Translations under genes and position numbers: made by a program
Assembly (NCBI GenBank): GCA_001695595.3
Contig: MBPM02000031.1
Span: forward strand, 682,001 to 746,000
Reading direction: 5' to 3'
Source: Plasmopara viticola
Taxonomy: Eukaryota > Oomycota > Peronosporomycetes > Peronosporales > Peronosporaceae
DNA: 64,000 nucleotides
In this document: positions 9,074-21,075 of the stretch, one piece after another
Layout of the letters: every line of letters begins with the position of its first letter
Numbering within the stretch: the stretch's first letter is position 1
The notes under the pieces: generated by a model
Database searches by the model: none
Seen by the model: the letters and a program-made list of their open reading frames with translations, nothing else
What the model was told of the DNA's origin: nothing

Positions 9074-12061
9074 TTCGTTCTTGACGGTCCACGAGGAGTA
9101 CGTGACGGCGGGATGTGCTCAGTTGCACGCGGGAGTATCTCGATTGTGGCGAACTTGCTGCCTTGTAGCTCCTCCGTTGCATCTATTACAGATTCTGATG
9201 TGTGAAAGTGCGGAAGACACGTACGAAGGTGCTTACTAATCCGCTGTTTCGTCTTTTTTTATGGTTCCACTTGCACTTACGTCTGCGACGTGGAAAGTGA
9301 GCCGAAACCATAAAGCGCCTGCCTCAGCTTCTTGGCCCGTGGGACTTTACGGAGGGGAAGGGGTTTTATCTTAATAATTATCATTTTACCACAGTACAAC
9401 GCCCAGTGGTGAGAAATTTCTTCTCTTCGTTATTTGACTAAAGATTAAGCTCCTGCTACCATTTCTAGCCTGTCACTTCTACTGAGTCCTCAGCGCTTGT
9501 GAGTAATGGGAATGCATGGCAATGCAATGTCATTAGATTTGCTACATACGTCAAACTATCCTTTCGATTCCAGAATTTTTGCTTGAATATTTAGCCTACA
9601 AATTAAATCGCTGTGTTGTATTTTGTTAAGACGAAACTATGTTGAAAATGTCAGAATAGATGCAGCCCCCCATATAATTGTTAGTCTTTATGAAATGTAA
9701 AACTTGAACTTAAGCGCAGGTATGGCTAGTATCGGCAATATGACAGCTAATACTGTGCATAGGCGGACTTTTTAGCATTTAATAGTATAAACCATCGCAG
9801 GGAATAGACTATATGGGCACTATACGAAGTTTTGATGAGTAATTGCCAGAAAATTGTTCACCACTCATGCTTATCAGCTCAATCAAGCTTTGGAATCTTG
9901 TTACCATCTGACGTGGCACGTCAGGCTCCACACTTCTTTTACAGAATGAACTATGTAGGCGCATCTGCTATCGCACCATCGCACGCACCATCTGAGCAGG
10001 GGGCTTTCCTTCGAACACATGGAGACATTTCACATTATCAAGCTTATTGAACGAGAGCTCAAACTTTATTCATTCATAGAGGCAACAATGAGCCTGCAAC
10101 AATGCGACTATTTAGGGTTTGATAGGCAACACACAATAGCGATTGAAACTTCAAGAAAAGAATGTGCTTTTGATGGCGATTCAAATGACTGCATGCCGAT
10201 CGAAATGTTAAGGGTACGCTGAAAATTATACTGATGCTGTGCAGATGTCCACCTACCTACCCAACGTATAAAACGCTGTCTTACCATACAAAATTTGCAC
10301 AATGACATTTGTTCATATGCTTCGCTTAAACTCAGCAGCTGGTTATGCTGTCGTATCTCTTGGCTCTATTTAATGTCCATGTTGGTATTATAAACGAAGC
10401 AAGTGTGTGAGCTACGACTGACTATATAAATTAAATTGTAAATAGCCAAATCAATAAATTTTATCCTTTTCCTATTCCCTGCGATGTACCACCACCCACC
10501 CCTCTATGAGAAAGTGCACAACCCTTTTTGGTAACTTCGTGTCTAGGACAAATACGAGATGGAATGTATTGAGCCTACTCGCCATCTAATGAATGCAAAA
10601 GATGAGCGATCTTTGATTAAACATTGTTAAACCGCGAGTAGTTTCTCATTTTGAGACATTAGATTCGCACCATGTCTACACCAATGCACCTATTCCTACT
10701 GTATATCTATGAAATTTATTGATCGCTACTGCGCGAGCTAGCAGCGCCTACGCTCCCGGCGACGCCATGGTCCACACAGTTTGCATGACACGTGCTTATC
10801 AAGTGAGACAGGCTTGTCGCCACATTGATGACCAGTGTTTGTCTCAGTACATGCATACCTTTGAAAAGAATTTTTTCTTGATACGATCTACGTTTTTCAT
10901 GCAATTAAATGAAAAAGCCTTACTGGACGCTGTAGCAGACTTTAACAGCACGCCCTGGCCGAATTTTCTACCGAGAGCATTTAAGAGGTGGCAAGCTCCC
11001 CAAGTCAGCAACTGTAAAGTGACCTCGCATTATGGCCGTTTAAAGGCCTTGTGTTTCGTCTGACGAGATCTTTGAGCTCGCTTTAGTCCCCCAAAAACAA
11101 GGTCTGAGTGTCTGATGTTTGATAATATGAAGCTCGATTTTTTCTCATATTTGCTCAGTCTGGCGTTAAAGGACATGGAACTCAAAGTTCAGAGCATGTT
11201 TTTGATTTGACCAAGGTGAGGTCTTGAGAAATACAAATGCAGTGTGACTTCTTAACAAAAAGAAAGGCTTCACAATGACCATCTTGGGTGCCACCGAAAT
11301 AAAAATACTGCTATCAAACCTGGGGCAAACTTGCAGACGAATGCTCCATGCTACATTTGTCATAAATCTATAAAGCTAGCGCGGGTGGCGATAGAGTGGC
11401 AATGTCTAGGGGTGGGCCGGCAAAGCTTCAGTAGCATTTTAACTGGCCGATAAATTTAACCCTACAGCACAACTTCCAATTCTCTGGCTCGCTCAAGAAT
11501 CGGTGTTGCAACATAGAAAAGGTATCCTCGGTAGCACAACGTGCTTGTAACACTGTATCAAAACCACTAGATTAATGGCTGGCCTTCTCTTTGTGCTGCA
11601 TAAGCAGAATCAATGGAACATGTTTTCGCCTGGTTGGAATCAAAACAAAGCCATGATTATTTATGGGTACCACTCCCAGGCACTCAGTTTTCGGGTTTGC
11701 CCTTTTATCCCTCTTGGTAGGCGGTTTTTCTTATAATTGGAACAGTATTTAATAAATAGTCACTGCTGCCAATCAGACGCCAAGAGAGACGGAGTGAGCG
11801 CTCAAACCAAAGGCTGAGCGTCTGGCAGTGCATAAAATACATCGTCGTTTGTATTATCATTTGGATTAAAAATTAAAGCACGGGGTGATACATATGCACA
11901 TTTGATGTTACTGAGTTTCAACAAAGTAACGTCAAAATTTTCGGTGTCTTATGTAGCGTGATAAGCTGAAAATATTAGATATGGTTGCGTCGCGCACCGT
12001 CAAAAATCGATGAGCATCCAAACGCGATGTAGACTTTACCTTCATACTTGCACAAATGTGG
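9074..12061. other. Gene-poor stretch, about 3 kb
   Basis: I see no supportable gene. Short frames, such as 9832-10050, 10719-11063 and 11166-11363, lack domains, mostly lack real ATG starts and are not conserved with anything I recognise. The DNA is AT-rich. Confidence 0.55.
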
Positions 12062-14022
12062 CTACCAGAGCTCCGTCACGATAAGCCGCCCCGCTAACTT
12101 TTGCGTCACAAATTGCTCGGCGTCATCTATTGTAACAATTGCTCCGTGCGATAGCTCAGGGTGCTTAAGTATAGCCGCGACAATTGCCTTCTTCACGGCG
12201 CGGCCCATAACAAGACTGCCGCACACATAGATGTACCCTTCGTCTATCAGAAGATGTCGCGCCACGAGCTCACTATGGTCAATCAATGCATCTTGGACGT
12301 ACTGGGGAATAAACATCGATCAATGCGTATCAGTCTTAGCGCTAAATCGTACTCACACAACGCCACACAAACCCGCTTCGGACAAAAACTATCGTCAGAA
12401 AATTCCACGTGCAATTGATCCAGCACACCAGAGTCTAATGAACGCTGCAACTCTTCACCATACAAAAAATCGACACTTGCGTCACGGCATCCGTAGAATA
12501 GATAAGCTGGCCGATGCTGTTGCAAAGACGTGTCATTTTCATGCTTCAAATCCTGAAGAAAGGCGCGGAAAGGTGCGATTCCCGTGCCTGCGCTAATGAG
12601 CATGATAGGACGATGGTCGTGAAACGGGAAAACAAATGACGACTGGTAGAAACAAGCGCGAATTGTGTCACCGGGCTTTAGCATCGCAAGGTACGTAGAG
12701 CATCGCGGTGGCGGCAGCACATTCGTCTTGCGAAGTCCTAACGTGATAGAAACGGTGTCGGGATCAAACTGCCTTGACGAGGAGACTGTGTAGTACCGTG
12801 GGGCGTTAAGCGGCACGATTTGAAAAAACTCGGCAAAGCTTAGGCGTGTCGAAGGAAAGCGGTCGAAAATGTCTGCCATTGTCACGTGTTGATGCGGTCT
12901 GTAGAAAGAGAAATTAGCAAGCTCGAGCATCCATATGAGAACGTAGTGTTTTTCATACTTTTCGGTTTGCATGGCCTCTGCCGTCTGAGGTGACATTAAC
13001 GCCGCAACGTCATTCTCGTCTAATGCGTACGCGGCGAGATTGCGCAGAAAGCTGGAGCGAGGAGTCGATTCTAGATCAAAATTCCATGTAAGCGCGTCGA
13101 GCACAGATCCGGTGTAAGCGAATGGCCGATATTGAGACGAATGCTGTTGTAGAGAAGACTGCTGCTGACTTTCCCCTGGTGTTTGAGAAATAGGCTCGGC
13201 TACATACATTACGTTGGGGTCCATCACGCGCAAATGATTCAGCATACGCTTCACCACAAGTGGATGGTTGGGCTTATAAACACCAATATTGGATGCTTGA
13301 GGGCTAACCAGCTCTTGCTGATCGTCCCGAATTCTAATGTCTATGTGGCGCACTGACCGCCACGCTCCATCCGTTGTTTGGTGCGGCGCACTGATAACGT
13401 TGTTCGCTGTGACTTCAAATACAGCGCGTTCGTCATCTCTAGAGAATTTCTGCCGTTTATCTAACAGTACCTTGTCATCTTCACTTGAGTAAAGCGACAG
13501 GTCGTACTTGGGCGTTGGAATTTCGGGCTTCTTTCGCTGCTTCTGGCTTTGAAGACTAAGCTCGTACTCAAAGAGCTTCTCCTATTCAATATAACTGCAC
13601 GGTTAAATTGCCTATGTTTCAAGTATCATTGCAGTACCAACCTGATAGACAAGGAGCACGCAATTTGGGCACTCCAAGTGGCAACACTCATCATCCTTTG
13701 GCTTTATTGGAGGTGTCAATGGAAGCGCAGGCACCTCCTTACGCTAAAAAGAAAAATTAGCGTATTGTCACGAAGATGTAGCTAAGCGCTTGTACGCATT
13801 TGTACAAGTAGTAGGCATGAATGCACGTACAAGATCTCTTCTTCGCTTGTGTGCCATTTCTCGCTCGAACTCCATGAATTCGTCCATGCCATCGCTTAGG
13901 TACCGCCTCTGCTGCAGTAAGCCAAATCTACTAGTAGACCATGCAGACTCTTGTACGATGCACTGCATTGTCGCATGATATGCGCAAACACGCGCGCGCC
14001 GGAGCACTTGTAGAAATAACAT
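12062..14022 (-). CDS. Oxidored-like (OXLD1) domain fused to CPR-type FAD/NADPH reductase, mitochondrial
   Basis: Minus-strand exons are 14022-13831, 13743-13642, 13581-12373 and 12301-12062, all joined in phase 0, giving 580 residues; donors are GTACGT, GTTGGT and GTTTGT. Residues 1-41 (MLFLQVLRRARV to QQRRYLS) look like a mitochondrial presequence with a typical RRYLS processing site. Residues 75-105 hold the Oxidored-like signature: a Pro-rich lead, then DECCHLECPNCV (Cys 84, 85, 89 and 92). From about 150 the protein is a cytochrome P450 reductase-type module. It has the RYYTVSSS FAD motif at 360-367, the GTGIAPFRAF pyrophosphate/NADP motif at about 430-439, CPKR before the last splice, YVCGS (527-530) and a C-terminal Trp (ELW) that would stack on FAD. 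No flavodoxin/FMN domain is present, so electrons must leave to a separate partner or to the N-terminal Cys centre. The reductase family is certain; the biological role is unknown. Confidence 0.85.
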
Positions 14023-17000
14023 GTTGCATTACGATTAATTGCGCAAAGGAGGCCGAATTTTTTTTTATATAATTTGGCAATCAATGGATACCCAAGAATC
14101 GGCATTTACGCTTACGATTACTTTTTGCATAATTAAGTACATGGCTACATGTAATACACATCCTGTAATACACATCCTGTAATACCATACGCTTTTTTTT
14201 AATATAACAGGATGTGTATTGCATTTCTCGAGTACTTTAAAATGGTCTACCCTCAAGATCACGATCCATACGATTAGCTGCTGTATAAAAGAGTATCTAA
14301 TTAGTGATGAGCAAAACTCACCGTGAGCAATACATTTATAAACGAAAATTTTAATAGTTATAAGGTTGGTGTTATTCCCTACTTCAGTGTCTATCATGTA
14401 AAATCATTAATTATAAAGAAAGAGGGGCAACTCAAGAAGAAAGAAACTTAGTCGATAAAAAAAGTTGCATGATGAATAAGTTCCCAAGGGGTAAGGAGGC
14501 TCTTCGTGCGAATTCGGGACTTATAAAATTTAAACTTAATGACCTTTAAGTTTTTATACTATAAGTCTCGAATTTGGCTCAAATTAGCACCAGCACTCAG
14601 CAGCTCATAGTTTATATGCCGCTTATGCTTAATACTTTAAAGTCAACACTAAATCAATTTAAATTCGGAAACGTTTAGCAATTACTTGATGCTCTTTTGA
14701 GATTCAATACTATAACTTTCGAGTTTGGCTTGCGCTCACATGCTGTGCGCTCACAGATACGTCCTGTCTATCTTTTTAGACAACCACAGACGCAATCGAG
14801 CCACAACTAATTGTATATATACTCTTTCAAGACGATTAGATGCTACCACATCCAAGGAAGGCAGCAGGCGCGTAAATTACCCAATCCTGACACAGGGGGG
14901 TAGTGACAACAAATAACAATGTAATCACTTAATCAGCTTCCATATTGTAACGCAAAGTTTACACGCTCGAATTGTATTTCCAATTAGTACATACTTAGTC
15001 AGCAACTCCACATTGCGTTGAGACAATTAAGGTCGCTTGTCTTTTTCTCGAGTTAGAAAGACAAACGACCTAATTTTGTTGACAAGATAGCCCGAACTGT
15101 TCCCATTTAAAATTTATGATTGTTTGCTTTAAGCATGGTGTAGAGAATTTGGCCCTGTATCTGTGTGATTGCGCGAGCTCACACTTCTTACGCGGGAGGT
15201 AGGGAAGTATGTGACTGCTAAGATCACCAATAGAGTTAAAGTGTGCACGGCGGCTAGGGCCTTATTAAATTAAAGAATTCTTAAGCCGAATTTGGGCACG
15301 CTCTCGGTGCGACACCGGATTTCTACTTTACAAAGCAACATAGCACTCGTGTTTTAAGCATTAACAGCAATCGTAAGCATTGCTAAACATTTATATGAGC
15401 TTAAGTATCGAAACGAGGACGTGTTAAAGTGTGAAGTGGGCATACTCAAGACATGTAAGTCTTGAATTTGCTATTCAATTAAAGCTTCTTCTCGGAGTGA
15501 TTTTGTGGGTTGAGAAATGAATGTTTTATTTTGAAAGGCCATCAGACGACACAAAGCTAAAATGCCGCAGACAAAGTATCATGGTATGCTTCATGATAAT
15601 TTTGGCGACGTGCACAATTTATTACCTTGCCGCCATAACACAATTTTCCGATCCATGACATAATTAAATCAAAAACGAGCACAATGGTTAAGCATTGGTC
15701 TCCAGATCATGCAATTTTATTTTCATCAGCTTCTCAGTACTGAAAACTGCCTTCTTGTCAGTGTAAAAAAACACAAGACTATTTATTTTAGCAACGTGAC
15801 ACACACTGGGCTCGCATAACCCCCTTATCTCCCTCAGTCAAAACGTTAAGTTATTTTACTTCATACAAAAGAAAATTGTCGAATAAACTTTGTCTTATGA
15901 GCATGACTTGTGTTGCTTTAGAAAGGCCGCAAGTATACTCACAGCTCTTTTTGAAATACAAACTTCATGTCAATCACCTATTTTGTCGAACGCACCAAGT
16001 GCATTGTCGAGGGTCAGAAGCATACAACACGATCTAATCTTATAGTGTTCAAATACTACGTGGAATTCTAGCGCAATTATGCTACGCCACCGGACGACAA
16101 ATCGCTCGCTTGAAACGCCTTCGCGTTACGATCGACAGTCATCCTCTTTTCATGGTGAAACGACTTAAACCTCATGACTTGGAAATTTCGGTGCCAGAGG
16201 CTGGAGCAAGTATTTCCTCGACGAAGCCCAATTCAAGCTCATGACCCGCGGCTCGTACCCTTGGGAGATATTTTGCATTCGACGCTCTCTCTTAGGCCAT
16301 ACTTATGCGTCGCGCACCGCGTGTTCACGAGCGATTAGTGCTCTCACTTACTACGTGCCCGAAAAGAGTCAATGATTTTCGCGCCTCACAAAGCATCTAG
16401 CGAGGACGAATTCTCTTTAGCGCTATGTAAAATAATAAAAAAAAACTGTTCTTACTACTTGCACTTCGCAGAAATTTCGGCGTAGTCGATGTGCAATTCT
16501 AGGTGTACCTTCAGTACATATTAGCTCGGCTGAAGCCTCGTGGCCCAATCTCTGCGATGCCACCTACACAACAACATACTTCCGTAAGCATATGAGATGG
16601 CTCTACTTGAATTGCAGCATCGCTAAATCCAGTCGCGGAAAGCTTACTCTTGTCGATGACTCTGAATACCACAACCGATTATGTCGACGACGTCAGGGAA
16701 ATATTGCTAAAGCGGGACATTAAATTTTTGGAATTCCCCAATAAGCTATAAGATACTAGAATGAACGGTGGTGACGGCGTCGCGACCCACGTAGCAGCGG
16801 CCGTCACCCTCTTTATCATAGAAAGAGGAAAGAGAGCGCTATCCTAGTATTTTGAGCGCATTGATTGTATCGCGTTATGATTTCGTTTCAGACCGACGCC
16901 TTGTGAACGCAACCGCGGAGTTGGCGAGCTGTAATGCGAGCAACCTTGATTACCTTGCCATAATATGCTCCGTATATCGCGCTTGGAAGATGTCCGAGTA

Positions 17001-17680
17001 TTGTCCATTCGAATCTCGAGGTTTGAGCGCATAATCGCGTCGATTTGCGCACAAATCGGTCGACTTACGTGTTTAAATCAGGTTCTGGTTTAACTGATGA
17101 GTCGGTTTCTTCGGCTGTGACTGGATAGGAGCTGGTGCTTACGTCTCCGCTTTTTCATGGCCGGGTCATAATACAGCATGAGCGAGCTGACATGTAGAAT
17201 CCTTTAGCACCACTCAAATGTTGACAAGTCACTCCACACACTTAAAGTTCCCAGCACATTTAGTCTTTGCTTATGGCTTACCATGTCTGCCATGCCATGC
17301 AGCGATTGCTGTGTCTTTTGATTGCCGCAAAGTCGTTTACGTGTCTTCTCAGACACAGTGATAAAGCCTCGCCACTCTGCCTCGCTTTAAGGCCATTCGT
17401 TTATACATAACATGCAGCGATTGCTATGTCTTGCAATTATTGCCTCATTTAAATGTATATGCATTTTCTTAGGAATGTTTCTTTTTGGCTATGACCATAA
17501 ATGATGGAGTGAAGCGCGGGTGTGGTATAGTCTTCGAGCAGCAGTAATCAAATCCGCAAAATCTTTAGCATTTGGTGAAATCAGCCCTTTCCATTTGTAT
17601 GTCGACTTGCTGTTTTATCTTTTTCGATAAGTGATATCGGTTGAAATTCCTAGCTCTGGTCTCGTACATGCCTTATGATA
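14023..17680. other. Gene-poor stretch with short repeats
   Basis: About 3.7 kb, AT-rich, without a convincing gene. It holds the small repeat cluster at 14153-14220. From about 16050 to 16700 the base composition rises and short frames appear, suggesting an old coding or transposon fragment, but no domain could be named. Confidence 0.5.
14153..14220. repeat. Tandem 14-mer with inverted third copy
   Basis: AATACACATCCTGT occurs at 14153-14166 and again directly at 14167-14180. Its exact reverse complement ACAGGATGTGTATT lies at 14207-14220, so either direct copy can pair with the third through an A/T-rich loop. It lies about 130 bp upstream of the reductase start codon. Confidence 0.75.
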
Positions 17681-18300
17681 CTAAGAATAAATTGTTGGCT
17701 TGCGTACGCATAATAGAAGGACTGATGACATGGAGACGATTGGCTTTTTCTTCCAATCAAGCCTAGCTAAAGCCACAAGGTGGTTATGGAAGTAGACCAT
17801 GAGTGTAAGCTGCTTGAGACAAGCTTTATGAGCGGTAGCATACTGCTTTGGCGCCTCAAAGTAACCTACGCACACACTCCGTAACACGTCTTTGGCGACA
17901 CGAATCACATGCTCTGCCTTACCATCAGTGTGCGGATGCTCCATTGTGGCCATTATCGGCCTAATGCCAAGCACTGTATTTGTGCTCTGGCTCTTTTCGA
18001 ACCTGGGTCTCGGTAGTATGTTGTTTAATTCACAATCATTGGACAGTACTGCCATCAACACCTAGCGATACGGATGTTGCCTACCGAAGCCATCGGCAGG
18101 ATGAGCATGAAGTCCATATTCATTAACTGCCTTACAGCTCAATGGCATCAGCAAGCTCGCCAATGGTACGGCCGCATTTGGCAGGCTTCTTATACTTTTC
18201 ACGTGCAAGCAACCAACTTCAGCTCTAAAAAGTCGGTGCTTGTCAAATCGTACCGCCAAGCGATCTATTTTGGGTCTAAAAAAGGGCGCTTTTACTTCCC
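17681..18300 (-). mobile_element. Degenerate Ty3/gypsy integrase fragment
   Basis: The minus strand holds a broken integrase. At about 18120-18060 a frame reads NMDFMLILPMASVGNIR, resembling the MDFxxxLP start of the gypsy integrase core. A second frame (18061-17681) contains MEHPHTDGKAEHVIRVAKDV, which matches the conserved HPQTDGQTERVNR segment, followed by a LRSVC motif. The pieces lie in different frames with stop codons between them, so the element is dead. Zinc-binding residues upstream cannot be recognised with certainty. Confidence 0.8.
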
Positions 18301-21075
18301 ATTTTGAGCTAACACTCCGTGTGATAGGTCACATCGCTCAGAGCTGTAATACAAAAGCCCGTTTCCTCTTGGTATGGGTGTAACCGCTCTTAAAATTTAT
18401 TGTCCAAACCTTAAAGCTCGTCGCTCCTTATAGAATTTAGTAGAGCTGTGCTAATGTCTTCACACGAGTGAGCGCACCCAGAAGAAAGAGCTCGCAAGCA
18501 ACATATGTTAGCTTATCGTTGGGCCGATGCAATAACGCTACAGCCAAGCCATTTTTTACCTCGAGATATAGCTATTGTTGGGTTTCTCAAGTTCTTTTTA
18601 AAAAATCAAATAGTTGGCTTATCTTCTGCGCACTTTGCACTTACATGTGATTTTTTTTCACCGGACAAAAACTAAACGTTACAGTCTTTTGGCTCAGTGA
18701 AATTGGCCAATTTGCAATAGCTTTGACTGTAGCAGATCTACCCGGATGCCATGCTTTTAAGTAAATGACCCTTGCAAGAAATTTTTTCGCGCAAAAAATG
18801 CACGGATCTACTCAAGCATAAACACATTTGTGCGTTTGCCCTCCACTCCTGCACTTAAATGGCATTGTCTTTTTGACGACTGTTTTCTTGTACTCTGCAC
18901 GAGGGTTGTCAAAATCTTACCAAAGTATGTCGGTGCATACGACCCGTCGGGCCTGAACAATTGCGTCACCAGACAACTTAACACTCAGGCGCATTTTTGA
19001 GCCTTTGCGGCATGACAAACCAAGCTTTGAAATTGGAGTGCTGATTGCAGTATATGGCAGGTCACTATCTCGTTGGAATGCCTGTCGACTAAGCTGAAGG
19101 TGCTCTGTACTGTAGGGAATCTCGAAATGTCTTGCAAGAGACTTTGCCGTCAATGCTAGGTTGATAGCTTATTGTTCAAGAACATATGCCTGTCTAACAC
19201 AAATTCTTTTCATGAACAGGAGGGCTTGTTTTCCTAAACCACCTTTCTTCGGTCATAACAAGAATAAACCTTATTTGCGTCAGACTTCTCCTGTGGAAAA
19301 GTCCATTGCTCTGTCACACACTATTTAGTGTCTGTATTCAAGTCAATTTAATGAAGCTCACTTCTATCTGGTAGTAGCTCAGAAGGCGGGTCTCGTAAAA
19401 TTACATCCTGATATCCCTTTGACAAAAGGCAATATAGATCGGGTCGATCTTTGGTGACCGAAAAAAGTACGTGCACTATGGCTTTTCAGTGTTCTCAAGA
19501 CCGCTTTGTCTTTAGCTTTCCCACTTAAGTGCCGGTCCACGCCTGACAGAAGATAAGCTATCCATATTCTCGATCTCTGATAGACTGTGCTAATCTCTAT
19601 TTATAGCGATTGCTGTATCCAACGAACTATCCCCAATAATTTACGCAACACTCCACACGTAGCGTCAAAGCGGCTCTCGGTCGATAACATCCATAGCACG
19701 CAGCAAACATTGGTCTCTACAAGCATTCCGTAGTCACTTTATGTGCATCAAGAATCAAAAATGGCCTGTGCTAGCCGTTCACAGCATTCAGCAAGTGTTG
19801 TCTTTTGTTAGCAGTGATACGTAGATTGCGTGCCATTTCACATGTAGTGATAGGATCTCGATAATACTGCTTCATCTTTAAGCCAAATATATCACTCTTG
19901 ACGTAAAGCCATTGATATGTGTCACAAGCACTGCTGAGAAGTACACGCGTCACTTCACGCGCAGCGATAGGGCTTCGTCCATGTTGCCTTTGACAATGCT
20001 GCTGATGACATAGAATGAGTGGTATGTCTCACGGAGACTCGGTAGTGCACTACTACAAGCAGATGCCGAGAGGCAAGATCTCGGCAGTCTTGACTTGACG
20101 AGAACAACTATCCTATCTATTTGTAAGGACCACATGTGATGGAGTATGCTCCCGTCTAGTTCAAAGTTCATCTGCGAGAATATAAGCTATACATATTTTA
20201 AGTCTCCCATCCTCTCACAAAGAATGGTCAGGTAACTTTTCTTTCTTTTTGCCACGCTGCTGCACAAACGACAGAATATAATCAAATAATGGGCATCTAG
20301 ATAGTCTTGCATTAGTAGACAGATGATGACAACGACATTGGCGACGAAGACAAAATTGCCAACATGAACTAGGAATAATAAATTGAGGCAGAGCGATGCC
20401 AGCTATTTCGCCATGCAAAGATGTACTTATTTATTTAATAGCTATATGCGTTTTTTCTGGATTGCAAAAATTGTAGATTAAGTGTTAAAGGATAATCAGT
20501 CCTTAGGTAAAATTTGACTTTGCAGGATAAGGCACATCACGTATTGATGTGACTGCAAGGCTGCTTGTAGTAACTGATTCAAGATCGATCGTACTATGTG
20601 GATCAAATATTGTAAGACAATGATCTCCTTGTACCAAAAGATCAAGAATTGACTGCTTTATGAGCGGCATTTGCCGTTGCCGATAAGCGCAACCCCCAAT
20701 TGAACGATTATGCCCACAAACAAATTTCATTACGCATTTTGCGTTACGTATTACTCTAAATCGAACCTTCTGTCTACATAAAGATATAAAAGAGATGTCT
20801 GGGCATTGAACGAAAAACGACAGACTCGCACAGAAATTTGACAACTGCTGGACAGAGGCGGTGATGCAAGCGATCTCATTCTTTCTCAATGAAAGAGTGT
20901 GAGAATGCGCTGCGCTAACGGTCTTTCACGTAAGGTGCGCGCCAGACTTATTGACGATGCATCCAGATTTTGTACAACATTTTTTTCTAATACGGGCCAA
21001 TGCGGAACGATGTGCAGGAATGATTGTCATTGATAACTGAAACGCCAAGTCAATTGAAGACGACAACAACAAAGA
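18301..21075. other. Gene-poor stretch upstream of SPO11, with possible gypsy protease piece
   Basis: No intact gene. The minus-strand frame 19153-18917 contains LGLSCRKGSKMRLSVKLSGD, resembling the C-terminal half of a gypsy aspartic protease, and probably belongs to the same element as the integrase fragment. The 0.6 kb between them is too short for reverse transcriptase plus RNase H. Frames near 19.8-20.2 kb and 20.5-20.9 kb (-) are unrecognised; the former might be gag-derived. Confidence 0.45.

Noticed and set aside
13283..13353. Reductase starting at 13353
   Set aside because: That codon is GTG and the frame stays open upstream to a splice acceptor; exons with a mitochondrial start and Oxidored-like block lie further upstream.
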